Positions 46,241-55,928 of a stretch of 64,000 bases of DNA are shown one piece after another. The stretch spans positions 1,922,001 through 1,986,000 of the forward strand of contig NZ_JABENB010000001.1 in NCBI RefSeq assembly GCF_013002715.1. Direction: 5' to 3'. Made by a program: the position numbers and the translations under genes. Numbering within the stretch: position 1 is the stretch's first letter; the number at the start of each line of letters is the position of its first letter. The notes under the pieces are model-generated. The model was not told the DNA's origin. It worked only from the letters and a program-made list of their open reading frames with translations, and searched no databases. Source of the DNA: Flexivirga aerilata (GTDB lineage Bacteria; Actinomycetota; Actinomycetes; Actinomycetales; Dermatophilaceae).

Positions 46241-46660
46241 GTGCAGAAGTCGCGACGGTTGCGCCGTACGCACGCGGATCTGGCGAGCAGCCGCTGGTCT
46301 CGTAAGCGATGGTGACGTCAGCCGCACCACCGCTTACGAGATGCGCGCCGGCGTGCAGAAGTCGCGACGGTCGCGGGGTGCGCACGCGGAACCGGTTGGA
46401 GGCGTGCAGAAGTCGCGACGGTCGCGGGGTGCGCACGCGGAACCGGTTGGAGGCGTGCAGAAGTCGCGACGGTCGCGGGGTGCGCACGCGAAACCGGCTG
46501 GAGGCGTGCAGAAGTCGCGACGGTTGCGGGGTGCGCACGCGGATCTGGCGAGCAGCCGCTGGTCTCGTAAGCGATGGTGACGTCAGCCGCACCACCGCTT
46601 ACGAGATGCGCGGGGGCGTGCAGAAGTCGCGACGGTCGCGCCATACGCACGCGGGACTGG
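46241..46660. repeat. Composite repeat cluster, copy 2 (hairpins plus 51-bp tandem units)
   Basis: The core GTGCAGAAGTCGCGACGGT starts at 46241, 46352, 46403, 46454, 46505 and 46617; the middle four are exact 51-bp tandem steps. Two 44-bp inverted repeats with perfect 11-bp arms TCTCGTAAGCG / CGCTTACGAGA lie at 46298-46341 and 46563-46606; pairing extends inward through TGGTG / CACCA to 16 of 17 bp. The cluster fills the whole gap between the convergent surface-protein and MarR genes. Same family as 1-247. Frames through it are not genes. Confidence 0.9.
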
Positions 46661-46677
46661 CTGGCCGCGCGCCCGGC

Positions 46678-47202
46678 TCAGCGCAGGCCGTCGTCGAGGC
46701 CGGCGATCGCCAGCTCGAGCAGCTTGGCGAGGCGTTCGCGGTCGCGCTCGGGCACGCGGGCCAGCACGTCGGACTCCACGACGTCGGACTCGCGCACGAC
46801 CTGCTGGAACATCTGCCAGCCCTGCTCGGTGAGCCGCACCAGGATGCGGGTCCGGTTGGTCGGGTCCGGGTTGCGCTCGATCAGGCCGCGCTCGGCCATC
46901 TTGTCCAGCCGGTGCGTCATCGACGACGGCGCCACCGCGGCGGCATCGGCGAGCTGCGACGGCGTCGACACGTGGTCGGTGGTCTCGGCGGCGAGGTGGG
47001 AGATGACCGCCCACTCGCCGGCGGACAGCCCGATGTCGGCCAGTTGCTTGGTGTACCACTGCGCCAGCCGGCGGTGCAGTCCGTGCACGGCGGTCACCAC
47101 CCGCTGCACCTGCTCGTTGCCGCCAGCCGCGACATACGCGGCCACCTCGGCCTCGTAGCGCTGCTGTTCGCTCGGCTCGGCGGGCTTGTCGGCGCTGGTC
47201 AT
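46678..47202 (-). CDS. MarR-family transcriptional regulator
   Basis: 174 aa. Winged helix-turn-helix core: GLSAGEWAVISHLAAETTD, TPSQLADAAAVAPSSMTHRL (recognition helix, about residues 85-105), then the wing IERNPDPTNRTRILVRLTEQG. N-terminal helix region VTAVHGLHRRLAQWY suits dimerisation. Divergent from mreB with ~100 bp between starts. Effector and targets unknown. Confidence 0.93.
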   Translation of the reverse strand: MTSADKPAEPSEQQRYEAEVAAYVAAGGNEQVQRVVTAVHGLHRRLAQWYTKQLADIGLSAGEWAVISHLAAETTDHVSTPSQLADAAAVAPSSMTHRLDKMAERGLIERNPDPTNRTRILVRLTEQGWQMFQQVVRESDVVESDVLARVPERDRERLAKLLELAIAGLDDGLR

Positions 47203-47303
47203 GGCAACCCATTCAAACGTATGACGCGCCTCGGCCCCGCCGCGACGTGCCCCCGCCGGGTGTCGGCCCCGCCATACGGAGCCGGATCGTTAGCATCGCT
47301 CAG

Positions 47304-48332
47304 GTGACGGGAGCGCGCGGACTGGCCGGACGGGATCTGGCGATCGACCTCGGCACCGCCAACACCCTGATCTACGAACGCGGCCGCGGCGTGGTGCTCG
47401 ACGAACCGTCCGTGGTGGCTCTCGAAGTGGGCACCGGCCGGCTCATCGCGGCGGGCGCGACCGCCCGCGAGATGCTCGGCCGGACCCCCGGCCACGTCGA
47501 CGTCGTGCGTCCGCTGCGCGACGGCGTCATCAACGACGCCGAGGTCGCCGAGCGGATGCTGCGCTACTTCGTCGCGCAGGTCCGGCCGTCCCGGCTGATC
47601 CGGCCGCGGATGATCGTGTGCGTGCCGAGCGAGGTGACCGGTGTGGAGCGCCGGGCGCTGGAGGACGCGGCGACCCGTGCGGGCGCGCGCCGGGTCTATG
47701 TCGTCGAGGAGGCGATGGCCGCCGCGCTCGGCGCCGATCTGCCGATCAACGGCACCACCGCGAGCATGGTGTGCGACATCGGTGGCGGCACCACGGACGT
47801 CGCGGTCATCAGCCTCGGCGGCATCGTCGTGGCGCGCTCGATCCGCGTCGGCGGCGACGAGATCGACGAGGCGATCATCGGTCACGTCAAGACCGAGTAC
47901 AGCCTGCTGCTGGGGGAGCGCAGCGCCGAGGAGATCAAGCGCACGGTCGGTTCGGCGTTCCCGCTGCGCGAGGAACTGTCGATGCGGGTGCGCGGTCGCG
48001 ACCTGATCAGCGGGCTGCCCAAGACCGTCACGATCACCTCGGGTGAGGTGCGCCGCGCGATCGAACCCCCGCTGCTGCAGATCTGCGAGCTCGTGCGGGC
48101 CACCCTCGACGTCTGCCCGCCGGAACTGGCCGGCGACGTGCTCGTGGACGGCATCGTGCTCACCGGCGGCGGCGCCCTCCTGCGCGGTCTGGATGCCCGC
48201 ATGCGTCACGAACTCGGCGTGCCGGTGCGGGTGGCCGAGGAGCCGCTGCGATCGGTTGCGCTCGGATCGGGCCGGTGCGTCGAGGAATTCGCCACGTTGC
48301 AGTCCGTGCTCGTCGACGGCAAGCGCTACTGA
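47304..48332 (+). CDS. mreB: Rod shape-determining protein MreB
   Basis: 342 aa from the GTG at 47304 (upstream residues lack family similarity). Actin-fold motifs: DLAIDLGTANTLIY (phosphate 1), VCDIGGGTTDVAVISLGGIV (phosphate 2, about 155-175), and IVLTGGGALLRGLDARM (adenosine). Polymerises on the membrane and positions the elongation peptidoglycan machinery. First gene of mreBCD-mrdA. Its presence suggests a rod or rod-coccus cycle, since many coccoid Micrococcales lack it. Confidence 0.96.
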   Translation: MTGARGLAGRDLAIDLGTANTLIYERGRGVVLDEPSVVALEVGTGRLIAAGATAREMLGRTPGHVDVVRPLRDGVINDAEVAERMLRYFVAQVRPSRLIRPRMIVCVPSEVTGVERRALEDAATRAGARRVYVVEEAMAAALGADLPINGTTASMVCDIGGGTTDVAVISLGGIVVARSIRVGGDEIDEAIIGHVKTEYSLLLGERSAEEIKRTVGSAFPLREELSMRVRGRDLISGLPKTVTITSGEVRRAIEPPLLQICELVRATLDVCPPELAGDVLVDGIVLTGGGALLRGLDARMRHELGVPVRVAEEPLRSVALGSGRCVEEFATLQSVLVDGKRY

Positions 48333-48349
48333 ACGGCGGCCACCCGGCG

Positions 48350-49183
48350 ATGGCACTCCAGGTCCGCACCAGGCGACGGCTGCTCGCCGGCGGTGTGGTC
48401 GCGACCCTCGCACTCGTCGCCGTGGGGCAGGCGCGACCGGCCGCGCTCGACCCGGTCCGCAGCGCCGCCGGCGAGGTGTTCGGGCCCGCGGAGAGCCTGC
48501 TCACCGCACGCGACACCACGATCGAGACGCTCACCCGCCAGCGCGACGACGCCCGCCGCCAGCTCGCACAGCGCAGCCGGGACGCCCAGCAACAGGACGA
48601 CCTGCACGGTCTGCAGGGCGCACTCAGCAGGGTGACCCGATTCCTGCCGGCCCAGGTCGTCGGGTTCGCCAGCGACGCCACGACGGGTCTGCTGCAACAG
48701 ATCACCATCGACCTCGGCAGCGCCGACGGCATCGAGACCAACCAGGCGGTGCAGGCGTCGGCGGGTCTGGTCGGACGCACGGTCTCGGTGTCCCGGCACA
48801 GCAGCACCGTGCAACTGGTCACCGACCCGAAGGCGGTCGTCGGAGCGCGGGTCGGCGCCGAGGGTGCGCTCGCGACCGTCGGCAACGTCACGCCGCCGGG
48901 GCTGTCCGCACGCAGTCCCGGGCTGCTCACCCTGACCATGGTCGCCGGCGGCACCGTGCGCAAGGGCGACCAGGTGCGCACCCTCGGCAGCGAGGGCGGT
49001 CGCCCCTATCCGGCGGGCATCGTTGTCGGACAGGTGGTTTCGGTCGATCCGGATCGTGGTCAGTCGGGCACGACGGCGGTCGTGCGGCCGGCCGTCGACC
49101 TGGCGAGGCTCGACCTGGTGGCCGTCGTGATGTCGGTCGAGCGGGCGACGCCCGACCGCATCCTGCCGGGGGCCGGCGCATGA
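48350..49183 (+). CDS. mreC: Rod shape-determining protein MreC
   Basis: 277 aa from the ATG at 48350. One N-terminal membrane helix (about 13-30), a coiled-coil segment (about 55-90, TIETLTRQRDDARRQLAQRS), then the beta-rich MreC core (VVGFASDATTGLLQQITIDLG, GLVGRTVSVSRHSSTVQLVTD, GLLTLTMVAGG). Extracytoplasmic scaffold linking MreB to PBP2. Its stop overlaps the mreD start (ATGA). Confidence 0.95.
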   Translation: MALQVRTRRRLLAGGVVATLALVAVGQARPAALDPVRSAAGEVFGPAESLLTARDTTIETLTRQRDDARRQLAQRSRDAQQQDDLHGLQGALSRVTRFLPAQVVGFASDATTGLLQQITIDLGSADGIETNQAVQASAGLVGRTVSVSRHSSTVQLVTDPKAVVGARVGAEGALATVGNVTPPGLSARSPGLLTLTMVAGGTVRKGDQVRTLGSEGGRPYPAGIVVGQVVSVDPDRGQSGTTAVVRPAVDLARLDLVAVVMSVERATPDRILPGAGA

Positions 49184-49674
49184 TCGAGCTGCCCGGCCGA
49201 CTCGCGCTGCTGCGCACCGTCTGGCTGCTGGCGGCCGCGCTGCTCGCGGCAACGGTGCTCCCGCGCTTCGTCGTCGCACCAGACCTCGTCGTGCTCGTCG
49301 TCGTGGCCGTGGCGTTGCGCGCCGGCGCGACCGTCGGGGCGCTGACCGGCCTCGCCGCGGGATGGCTCGTCGACCTGGTGCCGCCCGGCGGACTCCCGCT
49401 CGGCGCCACAGGGCTGATGTATGCCGTCATCGGGGCGGCAATCGGCTTGGCGCAGAGCAGTTTTCGGGTGTCCGCCCTCCTGCCCGCACTCAGCGCGGGC
49501 GCTGCGTCCGCCGTCATCCAGGTGGTGCGCGCCGGCCTCACGATCTATCAGGGCCGGGCCGTCGACTGGCCGGTCGCGGCCGCCACCGTGGTCTGCACGG
49601 CCGTGGTCGGGGCGCTCCTCGTGCCGCCACTGATCCATTGGGAGCGCCGTCTCGCGCAGCGGGGGCTGGTGTGA
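49180..49674 (+). CDS. mreD: Rod shape-determining protein MreD
   Basis: 164 aa, about five membrane helices (LLRTVWLLAAALLAATVL, LVVLVVVAVALRAGATVG, GATGLMYAVIGAAIGLA, LLPALSAGAASAVIQVV, AAATVVCTAVVGALLVPP). Overlaps mreC by 4 bp and mrdA by 4 bp, so the three are translationally coupled. Confidence 0.92.
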   Translation: MIELPGRLALLRTVWLLAAALLAATVLPRFVVAPDLVVLVVVAVALRAGATVGALTGLAAGWLVDLVPPGGLPLGATGLMYAVIGAAIGLAQSSFRVSALLPALSAGAASAVIQVVRAGLTIYQGRAVDWPVAAATVVCTAVVGALLVPPLIHWERRLAQRGLV

Positions 49675-51722
49675 TCCGGCCCCTGCGAGCGCGCAGGCGC
49701 CGCCGGGCGAGTCGCTGGCGACCGCCGCGACGCTCGCCATACATCGCTCGCATCTGGGCACTGGTGCTCGTCGCGGTGCTGGTCGTCGGCACGCTGGTGG
49801 GCAGGCTCGGGCAGCTGCAGGTCTCCGACGGTCCGCAGATGCGCGCCGCGGCCGAGCGCATCAACACTCGCTCGGTGCCGATCCCCGCGGTGCGGGGACG
49901 CATCCTTGACGCGAGCGGAAAACCGTTGGTGGCCAACGGATCCACCGAAGTGCTGACGATCGACCCGGCCACGCTCGCCGCGGCGGCCGACGGTGGCAGG
50001 GCGCTCATCGCACGCGTCGCGAAGGTCGTGGGCGGGGACCCGGTGCAGATGTTCGGCCGCACCAAACCGTGCGGCACGAAGGGCGCCCCGAAGCCGCCGC
50101 TGTGCAACACCGCGGACGCCGTGCGACCGGTGCCGATCCTGCTCGACGTGTCGCCGGTGAAGGCGCTGCCTCTGCTCGAGCGGCCCGAGGACTTCCCCGG
50201 CCTGGCGGTCGAGTCGGTGCCGGTGCGCCGCTACCCGGGGCCGGATGGCGCCAACGCGGCGCAGCTGCTCGGTTATCTCGGGCCGGTCAATCAGGCTGAC
50301 CTCGAAGCCGATCCGGCGCTGACGGCGGACGACCGCGTCGGTCGTGCCGGACTGGAGTTGCAGTACGAAGCCCAGCTGCGCGGCACCGACGGCAGGTCCG
50401 TGCTCGCCGTCGACGCCCGCGGGTTGCCGACCCGAGAGGTGGAGCGCACCGCTCCCGTCGCCGGCGCCGACGTGCGGACCAACCTCGACGCCGCCGTCCA
50501 GCAGCGCGCGGAATCCGCTCTCGCCCAAGGCGTCAGCCGGCTGCGTGCGACCAAGAAGGTCGCGGCCACCGGGGGCGCGGCGGTCGTGCTTGATGCGAGC
50601 AGCGGTGCCGTCGTCGCGGCCGCGAGCAATCCGTCATACGACCCGAGTGTGTGGAGCGGCGGGATCAGCACCGCGGACTATGCGGCGCTCACCGCGCAGA
50701 CCGCCCACCAGCCACTGCTCAACCGCGCGGTCGGCGACCTGCAACCGCCCGCGTCGACCTTCAAGGGGGTCACGCTGCCCGCCGCGATCGCCTCCGGTGT
50801 CGACCCGAAGGGCAGCTACGAGTGCTCCTCGGCATACCGGGTCGGCGGGCGGGTGTTCACCAACTTCGAGTCGTCCGCCTACGGCCCGATCTCGATGACC
50901 AAGGCCCTCGAGGTCTCCTGCGACACGGTCTTCTACCGCTGGGCCTACGGGCAGTGGCAGCAGGCCGGCGGCCTCAAGGCACCTGCCGACAGCGCCGACC
51001 CGTTCGCCGCGATGGCGCGCCAGTTCGGGATCGGCGAGCGCACCGGCGTCGACCTGCCGGGGGAGCAGGCCGGGCTGCTGCCCGACCGGCAATGGAAGGT
51101 CGCCAACTGGCAGGCCACCCGAGCCGACCTCTGCCGGCGCGCGAAGACCGGCTACCCGGAGGTGAAGGACAGCAAGCAGGCCGACTACCTCAAGCAGGTC
51201 GCCGCGGAGAACTGCGCCGCCGGCTACCTCTACCAACCCGGCGACGCGGTCAACTTCGCCATCGGCCAGGGCTCCACCCAGGTCACTCCACTGCGTATGG
51301 CGGTGGTCTACGCCGCGATCGCCAACGGCGGGACGCTGTGGACCCCACAGGTCGCGGCCGCCGTCGAGCCCGCGTCGGGCAGGGCCCGGCCGATCGCACC
51401 GAAGATCGCCGGCCCGGTGACGATGCCCGCGGCGGCGCAGCAGATCGAGCGGGACGGGCTGCGCAACGTCGTGGCGCAGCCACAGGGCACGGCATACGCC
51501 GCCTTCCGGGGCTTCCCGGGCAGCTACCCGATCTCCGGAAAGACCGGCACCGCAGAGGTTTTCGGCAAACAGGCAACCGCGTGGTTCGTGTCCTACGGCC
51601 CGAAGCTGCCGAGCGGCAAGCAGTATGTCGTCGCAGTGATGATCGAGCAGGGCGGCACCGGTGCGGAGGGCGCCGCGCCGGTCGCACGGCAGATCTGGGA
51701 CCTGCTGCGCGGCAGGAAATAG
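49671..51722 (+). CDS. mrdA: Penicillin-binding protein 2 (elongation transpeptidase)
   Basis: 683 aa from the GTG overlapping the mreD stop. Very basic N-terminus, one membrane helix (about 25-45), the dimerisation/allosteric domain starting VPAVRGRILDASGKPL, and a transpeptidase domain with STFK (Ser362), SCD (third-Asp variant of SxN) and KTGT (Lys624). It crosslinks peptidoglycan during lateral growth. The usual partner rodA is absent immediately downstream; the next gene is a dioxygenase. Confidence 0.95.
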   Translation: MIRPLRARRRRRASRWRPPRRSPYIARIWALVLVAVLVVGTLVGRLGQLQVSDGPQMRAAAERINTRSVPIPAVRGRILDASGKPLVANGSTEVLTIDPATLAAAADGGRALIARVAKVVGGDPVQMFGRTKPCGTKGAPKPPLCNTADAVRPVPILLDVSPVKALPLLERPEDFPGLAVESVPVRRYPGPDGANAAQLLGYLGPVNQADLEADPALTADDRVGRAGLELQYEAQLRGTDGRSVLAVDARGLPTREVERTAPVAGADVRTNLDAAVQQRAESALAQGVSRLRATKKVAATGGAAVVLDASSGAVVAAASNPSYDPSVWSGGISTADYAALTAQTAHQPLLNRAVGDLQPPASTFKGVTLPAAIASGVDPKGSYECSSAYRVGGRVFTNFESSAYGPISMTKALEVSCDTVFYRWAYGQWQQAGGLKAPADSADPFAAMARQFGIGERTGVDLPGEQAGLLPDRQWKVANWQATRADLCRRAKTGYPEVKDSKQADYLKQVAAENCAAGYLYQPGDAVNFAIGQGSTQVTPLRMAVVYAAIANGGTLWTPQVAAAVEPASGRARPIAPKIAGPVTMPAAAQQIERDGLRNVVAQPQGTAYAAFRGFPGSYPISGKTGTAEVFGKQATAWFVSYGPKLPSGKQYVVAVMIEQGGTGAEGAAPVARQIWDLLRGRK

Positions 51723-51817
51723 TCCGCTCCAACGGGGTGATGCAGCACGATGTGCGGGCGCTGACGATCTATGGTGCAAGTGGAAGACCGACAACTGGTA
51801 GGGAAGTGGGGAACGCA

Positions 51818-52657
51818 ATGCCGCACCTGGGCCGCGAGGTGGACGTCGACGCATTCTGGCGCGACGGATTCACCATCGTTCGCAACGTGTACAGCCCGGA
51901 AGAGGTCGAGGAGCTGCGCCAGGCATGCCGGGCCGGGGGTGGTGCGTCGTCCGGTGACCTGCTGGCGCGGCCCAACCTGCGGAGGGTGCTGACCGACGGC
52001 GTGATGATCGAGATTGCCCAGAAGGTGCTCGGGCGGGACGACATCGTCTACGCCGGCGACAGTTCCTTCACGATCAACAGCACCGGCCGTGGCTGGCACA
52101 AGGACAACGCCGACCGGGTCGACCCCAACGCGCCGGACTGGCGGTCGCCGTACACGCAGCTGCGGTTCGGGATCTACCTGCAGGACCACAAATTCCACTC
52201 CGGCGGCCTCAACGTGCGGGTCGGCTCGCACAACAAGCCGACCAACCAGGAGGGCAAGATCGTCTCGGTGCGCTCCGGCATCGGCGACGTCGGGGTCTGG
52301 AGCATGCGCATCACGCACTCGGCCAACTCCGACCTGTTGCGTTTCCCGCCGTTCGGCTCGACGGACCCGGCCACCGCGGAGACCGCGCCGCCCAAGCCGT
52401 GGAAGCTCTTTCCCAAGAACGACGAACGGATCGCGGTGTTCGCCGCGCTCGGCCTGGACGACGACCACGGCCGGCGCTACACCGACTACCTCAAGACCCG
52501 CACCTACATGGTCAACCTCTGGCGCAACGGGCCCTACACCCCGGAGGCGATCGCCGAGGCGGAGGCGGCGGGCTTGACGGTGCGCGACATCCCGGCGGAA
52601 GTCAAGGACGACGCGACCGCCGGCCAGAACGCCGAGTGGGCGCCGATCCCTTACTGA
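51818..52657 (+). CDS. Phytanoyl-CoA dioxygenase (PhyH) family protein
   Basis: 279 aa from the ATG at 51818. Double-stranded beta-helix Fe(II)/2-oxoglutarate oxygenase: N-terminal FWRDGFTIVRNVYSPEEVEEL, metal-binding HxD in GRGWHKDNAD (H94, D96), YTQLRFGIYLQDH, GGLNVRVGSH with a possible distal His, and RITHSAN. Metal and cosubstrate residues look intact, so it may be active; substrate unknown. It lies 95 bp after mrdA and before a strong terminator; any functional tie to the cell-wall genes is not established. Confidence 0.87.
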   Translation: MPHLGREVDVDAFWRDGFTIVRNVYSPEEVEELRQACRAGGGASSGDLLARPNLRRVLTDGVMIEIAQKVLGRDDIVYAGDSSFTINSTGRGWHKDNADRVDPNAPDWRSPYTQLRFGIYLQDHKFHSGGLNVRVGSHNKPTNQEGKIVSVRSGIGDVGVWSMRITHSANSDLLRFPPFGSTDPATAETAPPKPWKLFPKNDERIAVFAALGLDDDHGRRYTDYLKTRTYMVNLWRNGPYTPEAIAEAEAAGLTVRDIPAEVKDDATAGQNAEWAPIPY

Positions 52658-52662
52658 CCCAT

Positions 52663-52715
52663 CGACAACTGAGCCGGCGGCACTGAGGTGGCGACAACTG
52701 AGTCGGCGGCATTGG
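52663..52715 (+). repeat. Two CGACAACTGAG units
   Basis: CGACAACTGAGCCGGCGGCA at 52663 and CGACAACTGAGTCGGCGGCA at 52692, 29 bp apart, right after the PhyH stop. A minor tandem duplication. Confidence 0.6.
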
Positions 52716-52738
52716 CCCGGCGACGACCGCGAGCCGAC

Positions 52739-52773
52739 GAGCGGTGCCCGACCGATTAGGTCGGGCGCCGCTC
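52739..52773 (+). terminator. Terminator after the PhyH gene
   Basis: 15-bp stem GAGCGGTGCCCGACC / GGTCGGGCGCCGCTC (one G-U wobble in RNA), loop GATTA. The rpsO promoter must lie between here and 52882. Confidence 0.85.
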
Positions 52774-52881
52774 CCGCTGTTAACCTGAGCACTGCCGTGA
52801 ACCGGCCGCGGATTCGATAGCGCCCTGGTGGATATGCCCAGGAGCACCGCGCAACGATCGAGAAAACGGAGTCGCCACACC

Positions 52882-53151
52882 ATGCCTTTGGACACTGCCA
52901 CCAAGCAGCAGATCATCTCCGAGTACGCCACCAAAGAGGGCGACACCGGCTCGCCCGAGGTGCAGATCGCGATGCTGACGCAGCGCATCAAGGACCTCAC
53001 CGAGCACTCGCGGCAGCACCCGCACGACCACCACAGCCGTCGTGGCCTGCTGCTGCTCGTCGGTCAGCGCAAGCGCATGCTGCGTTACCTCGAGACCGTC
53101 GACATCGAGCGCTACCGTGCGCTGATCAAGCGACTCGGACTGCGTCGCTGA
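52882..53151 (+). CDS. rpsO: 30S ribosomal protein S15
   Basis: 89 aa. Characteristic [37 protein letters not shown] and [13 protein letters not shown]. Binds 16S rRNA and organises the small-subunit platform. Followed by a terminator and pnp, the conserved rpsO-pnp order. Confidence 0.98.
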   Translation: MPLDTATKQQIISEYATKEGDTGSPEVQIAMLTQRIKDLTEHSRQHPHDHHSRRGLLLLVGQRKRMLRYLETVDIERYRALIKRLGLRR

Positions 53152-53191
53152 ACGACGCCGAGAGTAGCTGCACAATCAAGACTTACGACCG

Positions 53192-53223
53192 CAAGGCGGC
53201 CACCGGTGACGGTGGCCGCCTTG
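53192..53223 (+). terminator. Hairpin between rpsO and pnp
   Basis: Perfect 13-bp stem CAAGGCGGCCACC / GGTGGCCGCCTTG with a 6-nt loop, 40 bp past the rpsO stop. A terminator or processing site; pnp probably has its own promoter in the remaining ~125 bp. Confidence 0.85.
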
Positions 53224-53347
53224 TCGGCGTGAGCGGACGTTTCCGGGGCGCCGCGCGAGGCGCGGGCCGGCTCGGCATACGTCCGTAAGAACGACGCCCA
53301 CGCACAACGACGATGCGTGGACCACGAAGAGAAGAACAGGAGGGCCC

Positions 53348-55843
53348 ATGGAGGGTCCAGAGATCACGTTCGCCGAAGCCGTCATCGACAACGGCAAGTT
53401 CGGCACCCGCACCGTCCGGTTCGAGACCGGACGTCTCGCCAAACAGGCCGGCGGCTCCGTCGTCGCGTACTTGGACGACGAGACCACGCTGCTGGCGACC
53501 ACGGCCGCCGGCAAGCACCCGAAGGAGCAGTTCGACTTCTTCCCCCTGACCGTCGACGTCGAGGAGCGGATGTATGCCGCGGGCAAGATCCCGGGCAGCT
53601 TCTTCCGTCGTGAGGGTCGCCCGTCGACCGACGCCATCCTCACCGCCCGGCTGATCGACCGCCCGCTGCGCCCGTCCTTCGTCAAGGGCCTGCGCAACGA
53701 GGTCCAGGTCGTCATCACCGTGTTGTCGCAGAACCCCGACCACCAGTACGACGTGCTGGCGATCAACGCCGCCTCGGCGTCCACCCAGATCTCCGGTCTG
53801 CCGTTCTCCGGCCCGATCGGCGCCACCCGCGTGTCGCTGATCGACGGCCAGTGGGTGGCCTTCCCCAACTTCTCCGACGCCGAGCGCTCGACGTTCGACA
53901 TGGTCGTCGCCGGCCGCAAGGTCACCGGTGCCGACGGCACCGACGACGTGGCGATCATGATGGTCGAGGCCGAGTCCACCGAGTCCACCTGGGACCTGGT
54001 GAAGGTGCAGGGCCAGCAGGCTCCCACCGAGGAGATCGTCGCCCAGGGCCTGGAGGCCGCCAAGAGCTTCATCCGCGCGCTCTGCGACGCCCAGGAGCAG
54101 CTCGCCGGCCAGGCCGCCAAGGACGTGCAGGAGTTCCCGCGCTTCCTGGACTACGAGGACGACGTCTACGCCGCCGTCGAGAAGGACGCGACCGACCAGG
54201 TCGCGGCCGCGCTGACCATCGCGGGCAAGCAGGACCGCGAGGAGAAGCTCGACGACATCAAGGAAAACCTCAAGGAACTGCTCGCCGGTGAGGGCAAGCC
54301 GTTCGAGGGGCGCGACAAGGAAGTCTCCGCGGCGTTCCGCGCGCTGCAGAAGAAGCTGGTGCGCGAGCGCATCCTGCGCGAGAAGGTGCGCATCGACGGC
54401 CGTGGCCTGAAGGACATCCGTGCCCTGTCGGCCGAGGTCGAGGTGCTGCCGCGGGTGCACGGCTCGGCGCTGTTCGAGCGCGGCGAGACCCAGATCCTGG
54501 GTGTCACCACGCTCAACATGCTCCGCATGGAGCAGCAGCTGGACACCCTGTCGCCGGTGACCCGCAAGCGCTACATGCACAACTACAACTTCCCGCCCTA
54601 CTCCACCGGTGAGACCGGTCGCGTGGGTTCGCCCAAGCGCCGCGAGATCGGCCACGGTGCGCTCGCCGAGCGTGCCCTGCTGCCGGTGCTGCCGACGCGT
54701 GAGGAGTTCCCCTACGCGATCCGTCAGGTCTCCGAGGCGCTGAGCTCCAACGGCTCGACCTCGATGGGCTCGGTCTGCGCCTCGACGCTGTCGATGCTGA
54801 ACGCGGGTGTGCCGCTGCGCGCGCCGGTCGCCGGCATCGCGATGGGTCTGGTGTCGGCCGAACTCGAGGACGGCAAGGGCGGCACCTCGACGCAGTATGC
54901 CGCGATGACCGACATCCTGGGAGCCGAGGACGCCTTCGGCGACATGGACTTCAAGGTCGCCGGCACCCGCGAGTTCGTGACCGCGATCCAGCTGGACACC
55001 AAGCTCGACGGCATCCCCGCCGAGGTGCTCGCCGGTGCGCTGACCCAGGCCCGCGACGCGCGCCTGCACATCCTGGACGTGATGCACGAGGCGATCGACG
55101 CGCCCGACGAGATGTCGCCGTTCGCCCCGCGCGTCATCTCGGTCAAGGTCCCGGTCGACAAGATCGGTGAGGTCATCGGCCCGAAGGGCAAGATGATCAA
55201 CCAGATCCAGGAGGACACCGGCGCCGACATCTCGATCGAGGACGACGGCACCGTCTACATCGGCGCCACCGACGGACCCTCGGCGGAGGCGGCCCGTGCG
55301 GCGATCAACGGCATCGCGAACCCGCAGATGCCGGAGGTCGGCGAGCGCTTCCTCGGCACCGTGGTCAAGACCACGACGTTCGGTGCGTTCGTGTCGCTGC
55401 TGCCGGGCAAGGACGGCCTGCTGCACATCTCCGAGGTGCGCAAGCTCGTCGGTGGCAAGCGCATCGATGCGGTCGAGGACGTCCTCAAGGTCGGCCAGAA
55501 GGTGCAGGTCGAGCTCAAGGAGATCGACCCGCGCGGCAAGCTGTCGCTGGCCGTCGTCGAGGAGGGTGGCGACAAGGGCGCCGCCGACGAGGCCTCGGAT
55601 GCGGCTGGTGCCGACGGCGATTCGGCTCCGGCGTCGACCGACGCGTCGGACGTGTCGGATGCGGCTGACGCCGGCAATGACGACGCCGCGTCCGGTGACG
55701 CTGCCGACTCCGGTGACGACAAGCCGGAGCGCGAGCGTCGCCCGCGCAACCGCCGTCGTGGCGGTCGCGGACGCGACAAGGCAGCCGAGTCGGGCGACTC
55801 CGCGCAGGACGCCGAGCCGGTCACGGCCGGCGACGACGCCTGA
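53348..55843 (+). CDS. pnp: Polyribonucleotide nucleotidyltransferase (PNPase)
   Basis: 831 aa, RBS AGGAGGG. Two RNase PH-like domains (first near 10-230; second near 340-560 with [19 protein letters not shown] active-site region), KH domain ([20 protein letters not shown], about 610-635) and S1 domain ([20 protein letters not shown]). The C-terminus adds an Asp/Ala/Ser-rich tail ending in an Arg-rich [15 protein letters not shown] block, typical of actinobacteria. It degrades RNA phosphorolytically and can polymerise 3' tails. Confidence 0.98.
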   Translation: MEGPEITFAEAVIDNGKFGTRTVRFETGRLAKQAGGSVVAYLDDETTLLATTAAGKHPKEQFDFFPLTVDVEERMYAAGKIPGSFFRREGRPSTDAILTARLIDRPLRPSFVKGLRNEVQVVITVLSQNPDHQYDVLAINAASASTQISGLPFSGPIGATRVSLIDGQWVAFPNFSDAERSTFDMVVAGRKVTGADGTDDVAIMMVEAESTESTWDLVKVQGQQAPTEEIVAQGLEAAKSFIRALCDAQEQLAGQAAKDVQEFPRFLDYEDDVYAAVEKDATDQVAAALTIAGKQDREEKLDDIKENLKELLAGEGKPFEGRDKEVSAAFRALQKKLVRERILREKVRIDGRGLKDIRALSAEVEVLPRVHGSALFERGETQILGVTTLNMLRMEQQLDTLSPVTRKRYMHNYNFPPYSTGETGRVGSPKRREIGHGALAERALLPVLPTREEFPYAIRQVSEALSSNGSTSMGSVCASTLSMLNAGVPLRAPVAGIAMGLVSAELEDGKGGTSTQYAAMTDILGAEDAFGDMDFKVAGTREFVTAIQLDTKLDGIPAEVLAGALTQARDARLHILDVMHEAIDAPDEMSPFAPRVISVKVPVDKIGEVIGPKGKMINQIQEDTGADISIEDDGTVYIGATDGPSAEAARAAINGIANPQMPEVGERFLGTVVKTTTFGAFVSLLPGKDGLLHISEVRKLVGGKRIDAVEDVLKVGQKVQVELKEIDPRGKLSLAVVEEGGDKGAADEASDAAGADGDSAPASTDASDVSDAADAGNDDAASGDAADSGDDKPERERRPRNRRRGGRGRDKAAESGDSAQDAEPVTAGDDA

Positions 55844-55862
55844 GTCACCTCTCGCACACGGT

Positions 55863-55902
55863 CCGCGGGCCCGGCACTCCTTCGTGGGTGCCGGGCCCGC
55901 GG
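55863..55902 (+). terminator. Terminator after pnp
   Basis: Perfect 15-bp stem CCGCGGGCCCGGCAC / GTGCCGGGCCCGCGG with a 10-nt loop, followed by CCTTTTC. Confidence 0.95.
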
Positions 55903-55928
55903 CCTTTTCGCTGGGCGAGAATGACCGG

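Noticed and set aside
46351..46554. 51-bp units considered as a CRISPR array
   Set aside because: The whole 51-bp unit repeats in tandem, so there are no unique spacers, and no cas genes are present.
46300..46650. Open frames through the repeat cluster encoding repeated GVQKSRRSRGAHAEPV peptides
   Set aside because: Open in several frames on both strands because the 51-bp unit is a multiple of three; no ribosome site or family, and the same sequence is non-coding at 1-247.
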